This document shows, piece by piece, positions 6,372-13,532 of a stretch of DNA of 13,533 bases (position 1 is the first letter of the stretch; the number at the start of each line of letters is the position of its first letter). Made by a program: the position numbers and the translations under genes. The stretch is from Rhizobium sp. Q54 (GTDB taxonomy: Bacteria; Pseudomonadota; Alphaproteobacteria; Rickettsiales; UBA1997). The stretch is from positions 1 through 13,533 of the forward strand of contig CAMBES010000025.1 of NCBI GenBank assembly GCA_945865855.1. The letters are read 5' to 3'. The notes under the pieces are model-generated. The model saw only the letters and a program-made list of their open reading frames with translations. It searched no databases and had not been told where the DNA came from.

Positions 6372-7343
6372 TTAATGAGATGCTGTGCTGGTTTCCCTTC
6401 CATTCTTTCTCTCAGCTTCGACTCTCTCGGTAAATTTTCCGAGATGAGTTTTTCCTTTTTCAACAGTTTTCGTCGCTTTAATTTTTCCGCGCAATCCTTC
6501 CAAGTCTTTCGGACTCATCTTGAATACTTCCTTACCTTTACAAGCTTCAGGAATTCTAACGATCCACTCTCCTTTTTTTCGCTCTAGATCGCATGGAACA
6601 ATACCCAAATCTTCGTAAGCTTTTTTGATCTTTTCCGCCAGGTCTTGTGCTGCTTTTGCACTGTCACAATCAAATCTTTTGAAGGCGCCATTTTCTTCAT
6701 GAGCTTTCCCTTCACTTTCGAGCTTTTCGAATATTGTGAGTATTTTTTTGCAGACTTCTTTTGTCTCTTCGTCTTTAATTGCTATGTAAGCGTTAAGACT
6801 TGAGTGAGTTTTGCGCAACTCCTGAAAATTAAGTGAACTAGAAGACGTCAATAATTTTTCTCTTAATTCTTTTTCCGCGAAATTATCAACATCTCCCATC
6901 TGCAACAAGTTATGAATCGTCAGCGGACCGCAATTATAGCCATCTTTTTGTTGCGGCGCTCTTAGATCAGTAATGCCAATTCCTAATTTGTTCATTTCAT
7001 CCTTCACCTTGCTGTCAATCTCATTACCAAGTGAGTCATTATAAAAGAATTGAAACTTATCCTTATCATTCTTGTCGGTCTTCATCACGCCACTAACCCA
7101 GTGATTTCCGTTAATATTTAGTGGCATCAACACAGTCTTACCTTCTTTTGCCAATTCTTGTGCTTCTTTAATGGCGTCATTGAAATTTTCATCAACTGGA
7201 ATTGCCTTACGTGATACGATATTGTCCTGACCAGTCAATTTCTGCTCAAGAATATTATTGATTTGTGTAGCACTGTACCAACTGGTGTCGAGATTTTCCT
7301 GCGTACTAACCGAATAGCGGGCTTGATTATCAAGAGATTTCAT
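6372..7343 (-). CDS. Ulp1-like (CE clan, C48) cysteine protease with unknown C-terminal region; candidate host-targeted effector
   Basis: The N-terminal half (about 20-165) matches the Ulp1/CE-clan fold that cleaves SUMO, NEDD8 or ubiquitin. The full catalytic set is visible: His81 in NGNHWVSGV with the usual Trp next to it, Asp103 in FFYNDSLGN, Gln132 for the oxyanion hole, and Cys138 in KDGYNCGPLTIHNLL. The Gln-to-Cys spacing of six equals that of yeast Ulp1. Known bacterial relatives include ChlaDub1, RickCE, SseL and XopD, mostly secreted deubiquitinases or deSUMOylases. Residues about 185-323 are rich in Lys and Glu, have two likely helical stretches (190-215, 228-247) and match no family I recognise. 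No signal peptide or membrane segment is seen, so export would need a type IV or similar system (inference). The ATG overlaps the xerD stop as ATGA. Protease assignment is strong; substrate and secretion are not shown. Confidence 0.88.
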   Translation of the reverse strand: MKSLDNQARYSVSTQENLDTSWYSATQINNILEQKLTGQDNIVSRKAIPVDENFNDAIKEAQELAKEGKTVLMPLNINGNHWVSGVMKTDKNDKDKFQFFYNDSLGNEIDSKVKDEMNKLGIGITDLRAPQQKDGYNCGPLTIHNLLQMGDVDNFAEKELREKLLTSSSSLNFQELRKTHSSLNAYIAIKDEETKEVCKKILTIFEKLESEGKAHEENGAFKRFDCDSAKAAQDLAEKIKKAYEDLGIVPCDLERKKGEWIVRIPEACKGKEVFKMSPKDLEGLRGKIKATKTVEKGKTHLGKFTERVEAERKNGRETSTASH

Positions 7344-8257
7344 ACGCTTTGTATTTTGCTTAAAGGATGATGCGCAAAAACAAGGTCGCGCAGCTTTGAA
7401 TCTAAAATGTGAGTGTAAATTTCGGTAGTGGAAATGTCGCTGTGACCAAGCAACTCTTGCAACACCCGCAGATCAACACCGCTATTTAGTAGATGAGTTG
7501 CGAATGAATGACGAATTACGTGCGGATGAACTCTTTCTGGATCAAGCCCAGCCTTTCGCGCAATTCCCTTCAACATTTTATGAAATCCTTGTCTGGTTAG
7601 ATGTTTGCTCGGCGAATGTCCGGGGAAAAGCCAGAATGAATTTCCTTGATAATTCCCTTGGGAGCTCTCTTGGGAACCTTCTCTCTCTTTCAAATATTCA
7701 AGCAGCTTCACAATCGCCGCTTTATTGAGCGGGGCGATTCTTTCTTTGCCACCCTTACCCTTCACCAACAAATAATTTCGCAAAGTTTCGCCTTCGCGCT
7801 GAATTAAAGAAACTGGCAGCGAAACTAATTCAGTGACGCGAAGCCCGGCAGCGTAAAGGATTTCAAGCATACAGGAAAGTCGTAAATCTGATTCTGCAGC
7901 GGAGAGTAATTTAAAAATTTCTTCTTCGCTCAAAAATTTTGGAATCTTTGCTTCGCGTTTTGGAGTCTGTAAATTCGTAGCCGGGCTGTTCTTAATAAAA
8001 TTTTCATTCACCAAGAATTTGAAGAAATTTTTTAGACAAGAAATTTTTCGCGCGACCGAACTGGCCTTTAATTTTTGTTGATGAAGAGAAAAAAGATAAT
8101 CTTTAAGAACCATCGTAGTTACTTGTTTTAAAGTAAGTTTTTCTACATCTAAAAATTTTTCGAAGAGCTCTAAATCTTTGCCATAAGCAGCAATTGTGTT
8201 TAATGCCAAGCCATCTTCAGTTTGGAGTTTGATGAGAAAATCAGAGCTTTTTACCAT
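7340..8257 (-). CDS. xerD: Site-specific tyrosine recombinase XerD
   Basis: XerD works with XerC to resolve chromosome dimers at dif during cell division. The 305-residue protein has the SAM-like core-binding domain (about 4-90) and the catalytic domain (about 105-295). The active site is complete: Arg140 in GLRVTELVSL, Lys168 in KGKGGKER, His246 and Arg249 in HPHVIRHSFATHLL, His272 in LLGHSDISTTEIYTHI, and nucleophile Tyr281. LLNSGVDLRVLQELLGHSDIS is closer to XerD than to XerC. A short Ser/Gln/Gly/Asn-rich insert (194-207) precedes FWLFPG. The start at 8257 is chosen because GGAGG at 8267-8271 is nine bases before it; an ATG at 8266 touches that site directly and would add only three residues. 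It overlaps the upstream small membrane gene and the downstream protease gene. Confidence 0.92.
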   Translation of the reverse strand: MVKSSDFLIKLQTEDGLALNTIAAYGKDLELFEKFLDVEKLTLKQVTTMVLKDYLFSLHQQKLKASSVARKISCLKNFFKFLVNENFIKNSPATNLQTPKREAKIPKFLSEEEIFKLLSAAESDLRLSCMLEILYAAGLRVTELVSLPVSLIQREGETLRNYLLVKGKGGKERIAPLNKAAIVKLLEYLKEREGSQESSQGNYQGNSFWLFPGHSPSKHLTRQGFHKMLKGIARKAGLDPERVHPHVIRHSFATHLLNSGVDLRVLQELLGHSDISTTEIYTHILDSKLRDLVFAHHPLSKIQSV

Positions 8258-8447
8258 CAAAATCATCCTCCAGATCCCCTTTGGGCAAACAAATATTCAC
8301 CTGGTTTTTAATGTCGATTGTCAACGAAACTTGCCTTTGCGGAATCTTCAAGTCATCGGTGATGAGAAATTTAAGCGCAGCAAACATCGCAGCAAAAGTG
8401 ATCAATAAAATTATTGGGAGAAATCTACTTTCTGAATGAAGAAACAT
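8241..8447 (-). CDS. Small single-pass membrane protein upstream of xerD (unrecognised)
   Basis: I do not recognise this 68-residue protein. Residues about 9-29 (FLPIILLITFAAMFAALKFLI) form one strong membrane helix. The rest is a mixed hydrophilic tail, KIPQRQVSLTIDIKNQVNICL, ending in an acidic stretch. It fills the only gap upstream of xerD and overlaps its start by 17 bases, the way co-transcribed genes do in this window, which argues that it is real. Against it: no Shine-Dalgarno is present, and its start overlaps the start of the divergent M48 protease gene by 12 bases. A later start, such as Met21 at 8387, would break the membrane helix, so the long form is preferred. Confidence 0.5.
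   Translation of the reverse strand: MFLHSESRFLPIILLITFAAMFAALKFLITDDLKIPQRQVSLTIDIKNQVNICLPKGDLEDDFDGKKL
8267..8271 (-). promoter_or_regulatory. Shine-Dalgarno GGAGG that sets the xerD start
   Basis: GGAGG on the minus strand lies nine bases before the ATG at 8257 and directly abuts the ATG at 8266. Normal spacing therefore favours 8257 as the xerD start. The site lies inside the 3' end of the upstream small membrane gene. Confidence 0.7.
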
Positions 8448-9767
8448 TTTATTTTTATTCTATTTTTTCTTTGCGCTGCGTTTGGTTACAGCGCAGCATT
8501 TGCTGACGCCTCTTTGATTCGCGATGCCGAGACGGAAAAATTTCTGCATCAACTTGCTGATCCAATTTTCACCGCCGCAAACCTAAATCCACACAATATT
8601 AAAATTTACATTGTTAATGACATGAGCATCAACGCTTTTGTTTCAGGCGGGCAAAATGTTTTCATTAATACCGGATTAATTCGTAAATTCAAAACTCCTG
8701 ACGCCTTAATTGGCGTGATAGCGCATGAAACTGGCCACATCACCGCTGGCCATTTAGCGCGCTCTTCAGAGGGGGCCGAAAAGGCGGAGGGCGCGATGTT
8801 ACTCAGCTACTTACTTGGAATTGGCGCAGTGGTTGCCGGTGCGCCAGACGCTGGCACAGCTCTAATCATGGGTGGCAATCAAACTGCACAAAGGATGTAC
8901 ATGAAGTTCACGCGCACTCAGGAAGAAGCGGCAGATCAGCACGCAATTACCTACCTTGACAAGATGAAATATCCGGCGACCGGATTAATCAATCTCCTGG
9001 AGTTTTTTGAAACTGAAATGATCGGCTATAAAAATCAGATCGACGAATATTTAATGTCTCACCCGATAAGTCGTAAAAGAATCGAGGTTATTAAAGAGCG
9101 CACCGCTGGGAAAAATTTCTCTGACAAAAAAATAAATCAAAAATTGCAGCAGCAGATGAATCGCGTGCTGGCGAAGCTCGAAGGCTTTATAGAAAATCCA
9201 GATTCTTTGTTGCACAATCCAGATCCTTACGTGCGCTCAATCGCTTTATTCAGAAAAGGAAAAATCGACGAGAGCTTAGAATTGCTTGATCCGATTATTG
9301 CAAAAAATCCGTCAGATGGATTTTTATTTGAGCTTAAAGGACAAATTCTTTTTGAAAGCGGACGAATTCAAGATTCGGTTTTGGCCTACAACCAGGCGGT
9401 TAAATTAATTGCCTCACAAAATAATGGCGTTGTAAAAGTTGCTTTCGCTTTGGCGATTTTGTCACTAAAAACTAGCGATCAAGATTTAATCAAACTAGCG
9501 ATCAAGGAGCTCGAGGAGGCAAGAAAATCTGAAGAGGGAAACCCTCTTTTATTCAAACAGCTCGCTAATGGCTATTCGCGTATTAACGACGAAGCTAGAT
9601 CTTTATTGGCTTTAGCCGAGTTTAATTTGCTGATTGATGAAAGAAAAAAATGTCGCGAATACGCCAAAGAAGCGAAAGATAAATTCAAAAAATCCGACAA
9701 ATCCGAAATTATTCGCGCTGACGATTTGCTTGAGCTGACAAAAGAGAAGGAGGGAGAGACTCATTAA
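8436..9767 (+). CDS. Secreted M48 family zinc metalloprotease with repeat-type C-terminus (BepA/YfgC-like)
   Basis: The protein has a signal peptide (MKKHFIFILFFLCAAFGYSA, likely cut after AFA at residue 23) and so should act in the periplasm. The M48 catalytic domain shows zinc motif HETGH (97-101) with catalytic Glu98, and the third ligand region RTQEEAADQHA with Glu163 and Asp167. Residues about 250-430 are helical and contain TPR-like repeats, for example GFLFELKGQILFESGRIQDS followed by VLAYNQAVKL. This layout matches BepA/YfgC, which degrades or helps assemble outer-membrane proteins such as LptD and BamA; a similar quality-control role here is inference. At 443 residues it is close to the family length. 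It is a lone plus-strand gene convergent with htpG. The nearest Shine-Dalgarno-like GGGAG (8416-8420) is 15 bases before the ATG, farther than usual. Confidence 0.9.
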   Translation: MKKHFIFILFFLCAAFGYSAAFADASLIRDAETEKFLHQLADPIFTAANLNPHNIKIYIVNDMSINAFVSGGQNVFINTGLIRKFKTPDALIGVIAHETGHITAGHLARSSEGAEKAEGAMLLSYLLGIGAVVAGAPDAGTALIMGGNQTAQRMYMKFTRTQEEAADQHAITYLDKMKYPATGLINLLEFFETEMIGYKNQIDEYLMSHPISRKRIEVIKERTAGKNFSDKKINQKLQQQMNRVLAKLEGFIENPDSLLHNPDPYVRSIALFRKGKIDESLELLDPIIAKNPSDGFLFELKGQILFESGRIQDSVLAYNQAVKLIASQNNGVVKVAFALAILSLKTSDQDLIKLAIKELEEARKSEEGNPLLFKQLANGYSRINDEARSLLALAEFNLLIDERKKCREYAKEAKDKFKKSDKSEIIRADDLLELTKEKEGETH

Positions 9768-9893
9768 TATTACGAGCCCTCCACTCCATATATTTTGATC
9801 ATCAATATTAGACCCAGAATCTTTCCACTCTGCTTGATTATCTCTGCAATTATGAGCCTACATTAGAGAATCCAAACTCATCAAAATAGACAA
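9768..9893. other. 126-base gap between convergent M48 protease and htpG genes
   Basis: No gene, strong terminator or RNA could be supported here. The only structure noted is a 9-bp inverted repeat (9791-9799 with 9880-9888), 80 bases apart and A/T-only at its ends, which may be chance. Confidence 0.4.
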
Positions 9894-11768
9894 TTATCCC
9901 ATCAAGCCTTGCAGCCTTCTGGAAAAATCTTTCGCGTCTTTGATCGGCTCGTCTTCGATGATACAAGCGAGGTCAAATAAGGTTTCGATCTTGTCTTGCG
10001 CTGCGATTTTTTTGGTCTCGTCAGAATAATTCTCGTTCAAATCTTTAATTATTTTATTGCTCGGATTGATCTCAAAAATTTTCGTAGTGCCTGCCTGAAT
10101 TTGCTTCTGCTCAAGCAAAAATCTTTCGAGACGAATATCCATCGAACCCGCGTCAACAGCGAGACAAACTGGAGAGCCAGTGAGTTTCTTTGAGATGCGA
10201 ACATCTTTAATTTTGTCGCCGAGGGTTTCTTTGATAAAACTGATTAAGCCTTCAAAATTGCTGCTGGTTACATCTTTTATTTCTTCTTTTTCTGTAGAAT
10301 TTTTTTCGGATTTTTCGATATTCTCTAAATCAACATCGTGACGATTAATTGAGCAAAATTCTTTCTCTTTGTAAGGCATTGCAACCGTCACCCAAAACTC
10401 ATCAACCGCATCGATTAGAAATAAAACTTCGACATCCTTCTGTAAAAATACTTCGAGTTGCGGCGAAGATTTTATCTTATCGACGGTTTCGCCGGTTAAA
10501 AAATAAATCTTGTCCTGACCAGGTTTAATGCGGTCTAAATAGTCGGCGAGGGAAATTAATTTCTCTGGAGATTTCGAAGAATAAAAGCGGCAAATCTCAA
10601 AAATTTTCTCACGAAATTCCGATGATTCGCACAAGCCCTCTTTCAAAACTGCGCCGAAATTATTCCAGAATTTGAGATATTCTTCTTCACTCTCCACAGC
10701 TTTTTTCTTCAACTCAGAAAGCACTTTATTGACTAGCGATTTTCTAATTTTATCGAGCACCAAACTGTGCTGCAAATTCTCGCGACTAATGTTTAGCGGC
10801 AAATCATCAGAATCGACAAGACCGCGCAGAAAGCGAAGGCAAGACGGAACTAAATTTAATTCTTCCGAGATAAAAACTTTTTTTACGTAAAGTTTTACCG
10901 AAGTTTTGCGATCAGGATGAAAAAGATCGAATGGCTTTGTTGCTGGCACGAAGAGCAGATTAGTGTAGCTCACCAATCCCTCCGCCTTGTTGTGAATCAC
11001 CATGAATGGGTCACCTGGCAAATGCGAAATATGTTTAAAAAAACTTTGATACTGCTCCGGCGTGATCTCGCTTTTATCCTTTACCCACAAGGCTGAAGCT
11101 GAGTTGATAGTTTCAATTTTTGCTCCCGCTTCCAAATTTTCTGGAATGAATTCGATCTTAAAGTTGATGTGATCGGAATAAGTTTGAATCACATGTTTGA
11201 TGTGAAAACGATCACAAAAATCCGCAGCATTTTCTTTCAAATGCAAAGTGATTTTCGTGCCGCGATTTAAAGCCTCTTCACTCTCAGAGATTTTAAAATT
11301 AGAGCTTCCGTCCGACTCCCACTTAAAAGTTTTTTCCTCGTCAAACTTGCGCGAAAGAACCTCAACTTTATCTGCAATCATGAAGCTTGAATAAAATCCA
11401 ACCCCGAATTGGCCAATAAGTTGTACGTCTTTTTGCTTGTCGCCGGTGAGTGATTTTACAAAATTCTCTGTGCCAGAGCGCGCAATGGTGCCAAGGTTCT
11501 GAATCAATTCTTCACGATTCATGCCAACGCCATTATCCATGATAATTAACAATTTTTTCTGCTTGTCGGTGGTAATTGAGATCTTCAATTCATCCTGCAA
11601 TAAATCTGGATTCTGCGCTGCGAGGTAACGCAATTTATCGCACGCATCCGATGCGTTCGAAACCAACTCCCGCAAAGCTACATCCTTATTGGTGTAGAGC
11701 GAGTTGATCATTAAATTCAAAATTTTTCCAACTTCGACGTCGAAGTTAAATTGTTGTTCATTAGACAT
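9894..11768 (-). CDS. htpG: Molecular chaperone HtpG (bacterial Hsp90)
   Basis: HtpG is the cytoplasmic ATP-dependent Hsp90 chaperone that remodels client proteins under stress. Its 624 residues equal the E. coli length. The N-terminal ATPase domain shows RELVSNASDACDKLRY (33-48) with catalytic Glu34, MDNGVGM (77-83) with the adenine-contacting Asp78, LGTIARSGT (92-100) for the lid, and GQFGVGFYSSFM (119-130). The middle domain (about 230-490) contains the conserved loop LRGLVDSDDLPLNISRE with the catalytic-loop Arg. The C-terminal domain (about 500-624) provides dimerisation. A run of charged residues near 475-495 is typical linker. No Shine-Dalgarno precedes the ATG, but the start MSNEQQFNFDVEVGKIL fits the family exactly. 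It is divergent from miaA with a heat-shock-like promoter between. Confidence 0.97.
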   Translation of the reverse strand: MSNEQQFNFDVEVGKILNLMINSLYTNKDVALRELVSNASDACDKLRYLAAQNPDLLQDELKISITTDKQKKLLIIMDNGVGMNREELIQNLGTIARSGTENFVKSLTGDKQKDVQLIGQFGVGFYSSFMIADKVEVLSRKFDEEKTFKWESDGSSNFKISESEEALNRGTKITLHLKENAADFCDRFHIKHVIQTYSDHINFKIEFIPENLEAGAKIETINSASALWVKDKSEITPEQYQSFFKHISHLPGDPFMVIHNKAEGLVSYTNLLFVPATKPFDLFHPDRKTSVKLYVKKVFISEELNLVPSCLRFLRGLVDSDDLPLNISRENLQHSLVLDKIRKSLVNKVLSELKKKAVESEEEYLKFWNNFGAVLKEGLCESSEFREKIFEICRFYSSKSPEKLISLADYLDRIKPGQDKIYFLTGETVDKIKSSPQLEVFLQKDVEVLFLIDAVDEFWVTVAMPYKEKEFCSINRHDVDLENIEKSEKNSTEKEEIKDVTSSNFEGLISFIKETLGDKIKDVRISKKLTGSPVCLAVDAGSMDIRLERFLLEQKQIQAGTTKIFEINPSNKIIKDLNENYSDETKKIAAQDKIETLFDLACIIEDEPIKDAKDFSRRLQGLMG

Positions 11769-11803
11769 ATTTTGGGATTTGTTGTTATTCGTAATCTGCC
11801 TCT

Positions 11804-11831
11804 AGATAGTTACCTCGAACTCCATTTCAAC
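11804..11831 (-). promoter_or_regulatory. RpoH (heat-shock sigma) type promoter for htpG
   Basis: On the minus strand GTTG (11828-11831) and ACTATCT (11804-11810) are separated by exactly 17 bases. The alphaproteobacterial heat-shock consensus, as I recall it, is CTTG-N17/18-CYTATNT; this site matches at 9 of 11 fixed positions. It would give a leader of roughly 30 bases before the htpG ATG. HtpG is a classical heat-shock gene, which supports the call. It is a pattern match only. Confidence 0.42.
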
Positions 11832-11846
11832 TGAGAAAAAAACTAA

Positions 11847-12719
11847 ATGACGAGCTGCAATTGCTTAATAATTTCTGGCCCGACCGCTTCGGGCAAATCG
11901 CGTTTGGCCTTGGATTTGGCTGGGAGCAAAGACATCGCAATTATTAATGCTGACTCTTTGCAGCTTTATGAAGGCTTGCCGATTTTATCTTCTCAGCCAA
12001 CTGAAGATGAGAAAAAAATCGCGCCACATTTTCTTTATTCACATTTTAAGGCGCGGGAAAATTCTTCGGTGATGGATTGGCTGAAGCTAGTTATGGCAAG
12101 GATCGAACAAGTTAAGTCAGAGAAAAAATTACCAGTAATTGTTGGTGGTAGCGGGATGTATATTTCGAAATTAGTCGAAGGAATTTCGGAAATGCCGGCG
12201 ATTGCAGAAGAGGTAAAAAAAGCAGCGCGCGAACTTTACGAAAAAATTGGCCAAGAAGAATTTCGTCAAAAATTTGGCGAGGATAAAATAATCGACAAGC
12301 AGCGCCTAATCAGAGCTGCCGAGGTTTTTATGCAGACCGGTAAATCCATTTCCACTTGGCAGAAAGAGGCAAAGAGAACTCCTTTTCTCGAGGATTTTTT
12401 GCACATCAATCTCAACCCCGATCGTGAAAAACTTTACCAAAATTGCAATTCGCGTTTTGTTGAAATGTTGGATTGCGGCGCGATTGATGAAGTAAAAAAT
12501 CTCGTGGCTGAAGATGATTGGTCTATCACCAAAACTCTTGGCTTTCACGAAATAAAAAATTTTCTTAGTGGCGAAATTACGCGTGAAAAAATGATCGAAA
12601 TCGCCACGCAAAAAACTCGCAATTATGCCAAGAGACAACTAACTTGGTTTCGCAATCAATTGCCAGGAAAGCTCGTATTTACTGACTCTGTAACGGCATT
12701 AAATTTTTTACAGAAATGA
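11847..12719 (+). CDS. miaA: tRNA dimethylallyltransferase
   Basis: MiaA transfers a dimethylallyl group to A37 of tRNAs that read U-starting codons, improving codon reading and frame keeping. The P-loop GPTASGKS (11-18) opens the protein. NADSLQLYEGL (35-45) contains the catalytic Asp36, and VGGSGMYISKLVEGI (99-113) is the conserved Gly-rich region. The C-terminal block TLGFHEIKNFLSGEI and TRNYAKRQLTWFRNQ is diagnostic of the family. At 290 residues it is somewhat shorter than E. coli MiaA (316) but typical of small genomes. It is divergent from htpG. Its TGA stop overlaps the recO start as ATGA, so the pair is translationally coupled. Only a weak ribosome-binding site is seen. Confidence 0.96.
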   Translation: MTSCNCLIISGPTASGKSRLALDLAGSKDIAIINADSLQLYEGLPILSSQPTEDEKKIAPHFLYSHFKARENSSVMDWLKLVMARIEQVKSEKKLPVIVGGSGMYISKLVEGISEMPAIAEEVKKAARELYEKIGQEEFRQKFGEDKIIDKQRLIRAAEVFMQTGKSISTWQKEAKRTPFLEDFLHINLNPDREKLYQNCNSRFVEMLDCGAIDEVKNLVAEDDWSITKTLGFHEIKNFLSGEITREKMIEIATQKTRNYAKRQLTWFRNQLPGKLVFTDSVTALNFLQK

Positions 12720-13462
12720 AATTCAGTGATGAAGGAATCATCATCAGCACCAAAAAATACGGCGAGAATTCGTTGATCGTAAAAATTTTTGCGCGCGATC
12801 ACGGCATTTATCGCAGCTTCGTTCGTGGCGCAAAATCAAAAAAAACTAATGCAATTTATCAAGTTGGAAACTTGGTTTCTTTTGAATTTCGTTCGCGCCT
12901 TGAAGACAATTTAGGCAGCTTTTTTTCGGTCAATCCAATCAGTTCTTTTTGCTCGAGAATCATGTTTGATCAGTTTCGTCTTAACTGTGTCAGATCACTA
13001 TTTTCAATGCTCGATAGCCTATTTCTTGAACGCGAGAATCATTCCGATTTTTTCGCTCAACTGCTTGCCTTCATGCAAAAAATCTCCGCTGAAACTAGCG
13101 AAAAAAAAGACATCGTGGCCGATTACATCAAGCTTGAATTAGAGATGTTGAAAGAGCTTGGATATGGAATTGATTTGTCTTCCTGCGTAGTCACTAACTC
13201 AACAACAAATCTAGCCTACGTCTCACCGAAATCCGCGCACGCAGTTTCAATTTCTGCAGCCACTTCCCATGAAAATAAATTACTAAAATTACCGAGTTTT
13301 TTGGTCGAAGATGCTGGCGAATTTAATGATCAACATCTGCTCGAAGGCTTGCATCTCAGTGGATTTTTTCTGCAAAAATTTCTCTCCAGCGGCCAACAAA
13401 AATTCTCTCACCGCGAGGAAATCAAAGAGGAAATCAAAAAAGATTTGGTGAAGATGAGGTAA
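12716..13462 (+). CDS. recO: DNA repair protein RecO
   Basis: RecO works with RecF/RecR to load RecA on single-stranded DNA gaps coated with SSB. The N-terminal OB-fold (about 1-80) begins MKFSDEGIIISTKKYGENSLIVKIF and includes HGIYRSFVRGAKSKK (split from the first motif by a short turn). Residues about 85-245 are the helical C-terminal domain, with KLELEMLKELGYGIDLSSCV followed by VTNSTTNLAYVSPKSAHAVS. That region corresponds to the zinc-site area of some RecO proteins but has only one Cys here, so no zinc cluster is expected; this is common in alphaproteobacteria. The 248-residue length is normal. Overlap with miaA by four bases sets the start. The inverted repeat 11 bases past its stop may end the transcript. 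Confidence 0.95.
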   Translation: MKFSDEGIIISTKKYGENSLIVKIFARDHGIYRSFVRGAKSKKTNAIYQVGNLVSFEFRSRLEDNLGSFFSVNPISSFCSRIMFDQFRLNCVRSLFSMLDSLFLERENHSDFFAQLLAFMQKISAETSEKKDIVADYIKLELEMLKELGYGIDLSSCVVTNSTTNLAYVSPKSAHAVSISAATSHENKLLKLPSFLVEDAGEFNDQHLLEGLHLSGFFLQKFLSSGQQKFSHREEIKEEIKKDLVKMR

Positions 13463-13473
13463 AAAACCCTGCT

Positions 13474-13532
13474 GGTTGAGCGGAGTCGAAACCTGGTGAA
13501 TAAACCTCCAGAGGTTTCGACTCCGCTCAACC
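13474..13532. repeat. Perfect 21-bp inverted repeat (REP-like palindrome), possible recO terminator
   Basis: Bases 13474-13494 pair perfectly with 13512-13532 around a 17-base loop. Each arm contains TTGAGCGGAGTCGAAA or its complement. Its G+C content is clearly above that of the surrounding genes. Similar TTGAGC-GTCGAA palindromes are known as dispersed, REP-like repeats in many bacterial genomes. It starts 11 bases after the recO stop and could act as a transcription terminator, but the window ends one base after the stem, so no T-tract can be checked and the element could extend further. Confidence 0.75.

Noticed and set aside
7340..8257. Tyrosine recombinase as integrase of a mobile element
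   Set aside because: Sequence features are those of housekeeping XerD; no attachment-site repeats, tRNA gene or other mobile genes flank it.
9791..9888. 9-bp A/T-rich inverted repeat in the gap after the M48 protease gene
   Set aside because: Arms are short, A/T-rich and 80 bases apart, so they are expected by chance in this base composition.
12306..12638. 110-codon minus-strand open frame
   Set aside because: Fully antisense to miaA, with low-complexity Phe-rich translation and no start signal.
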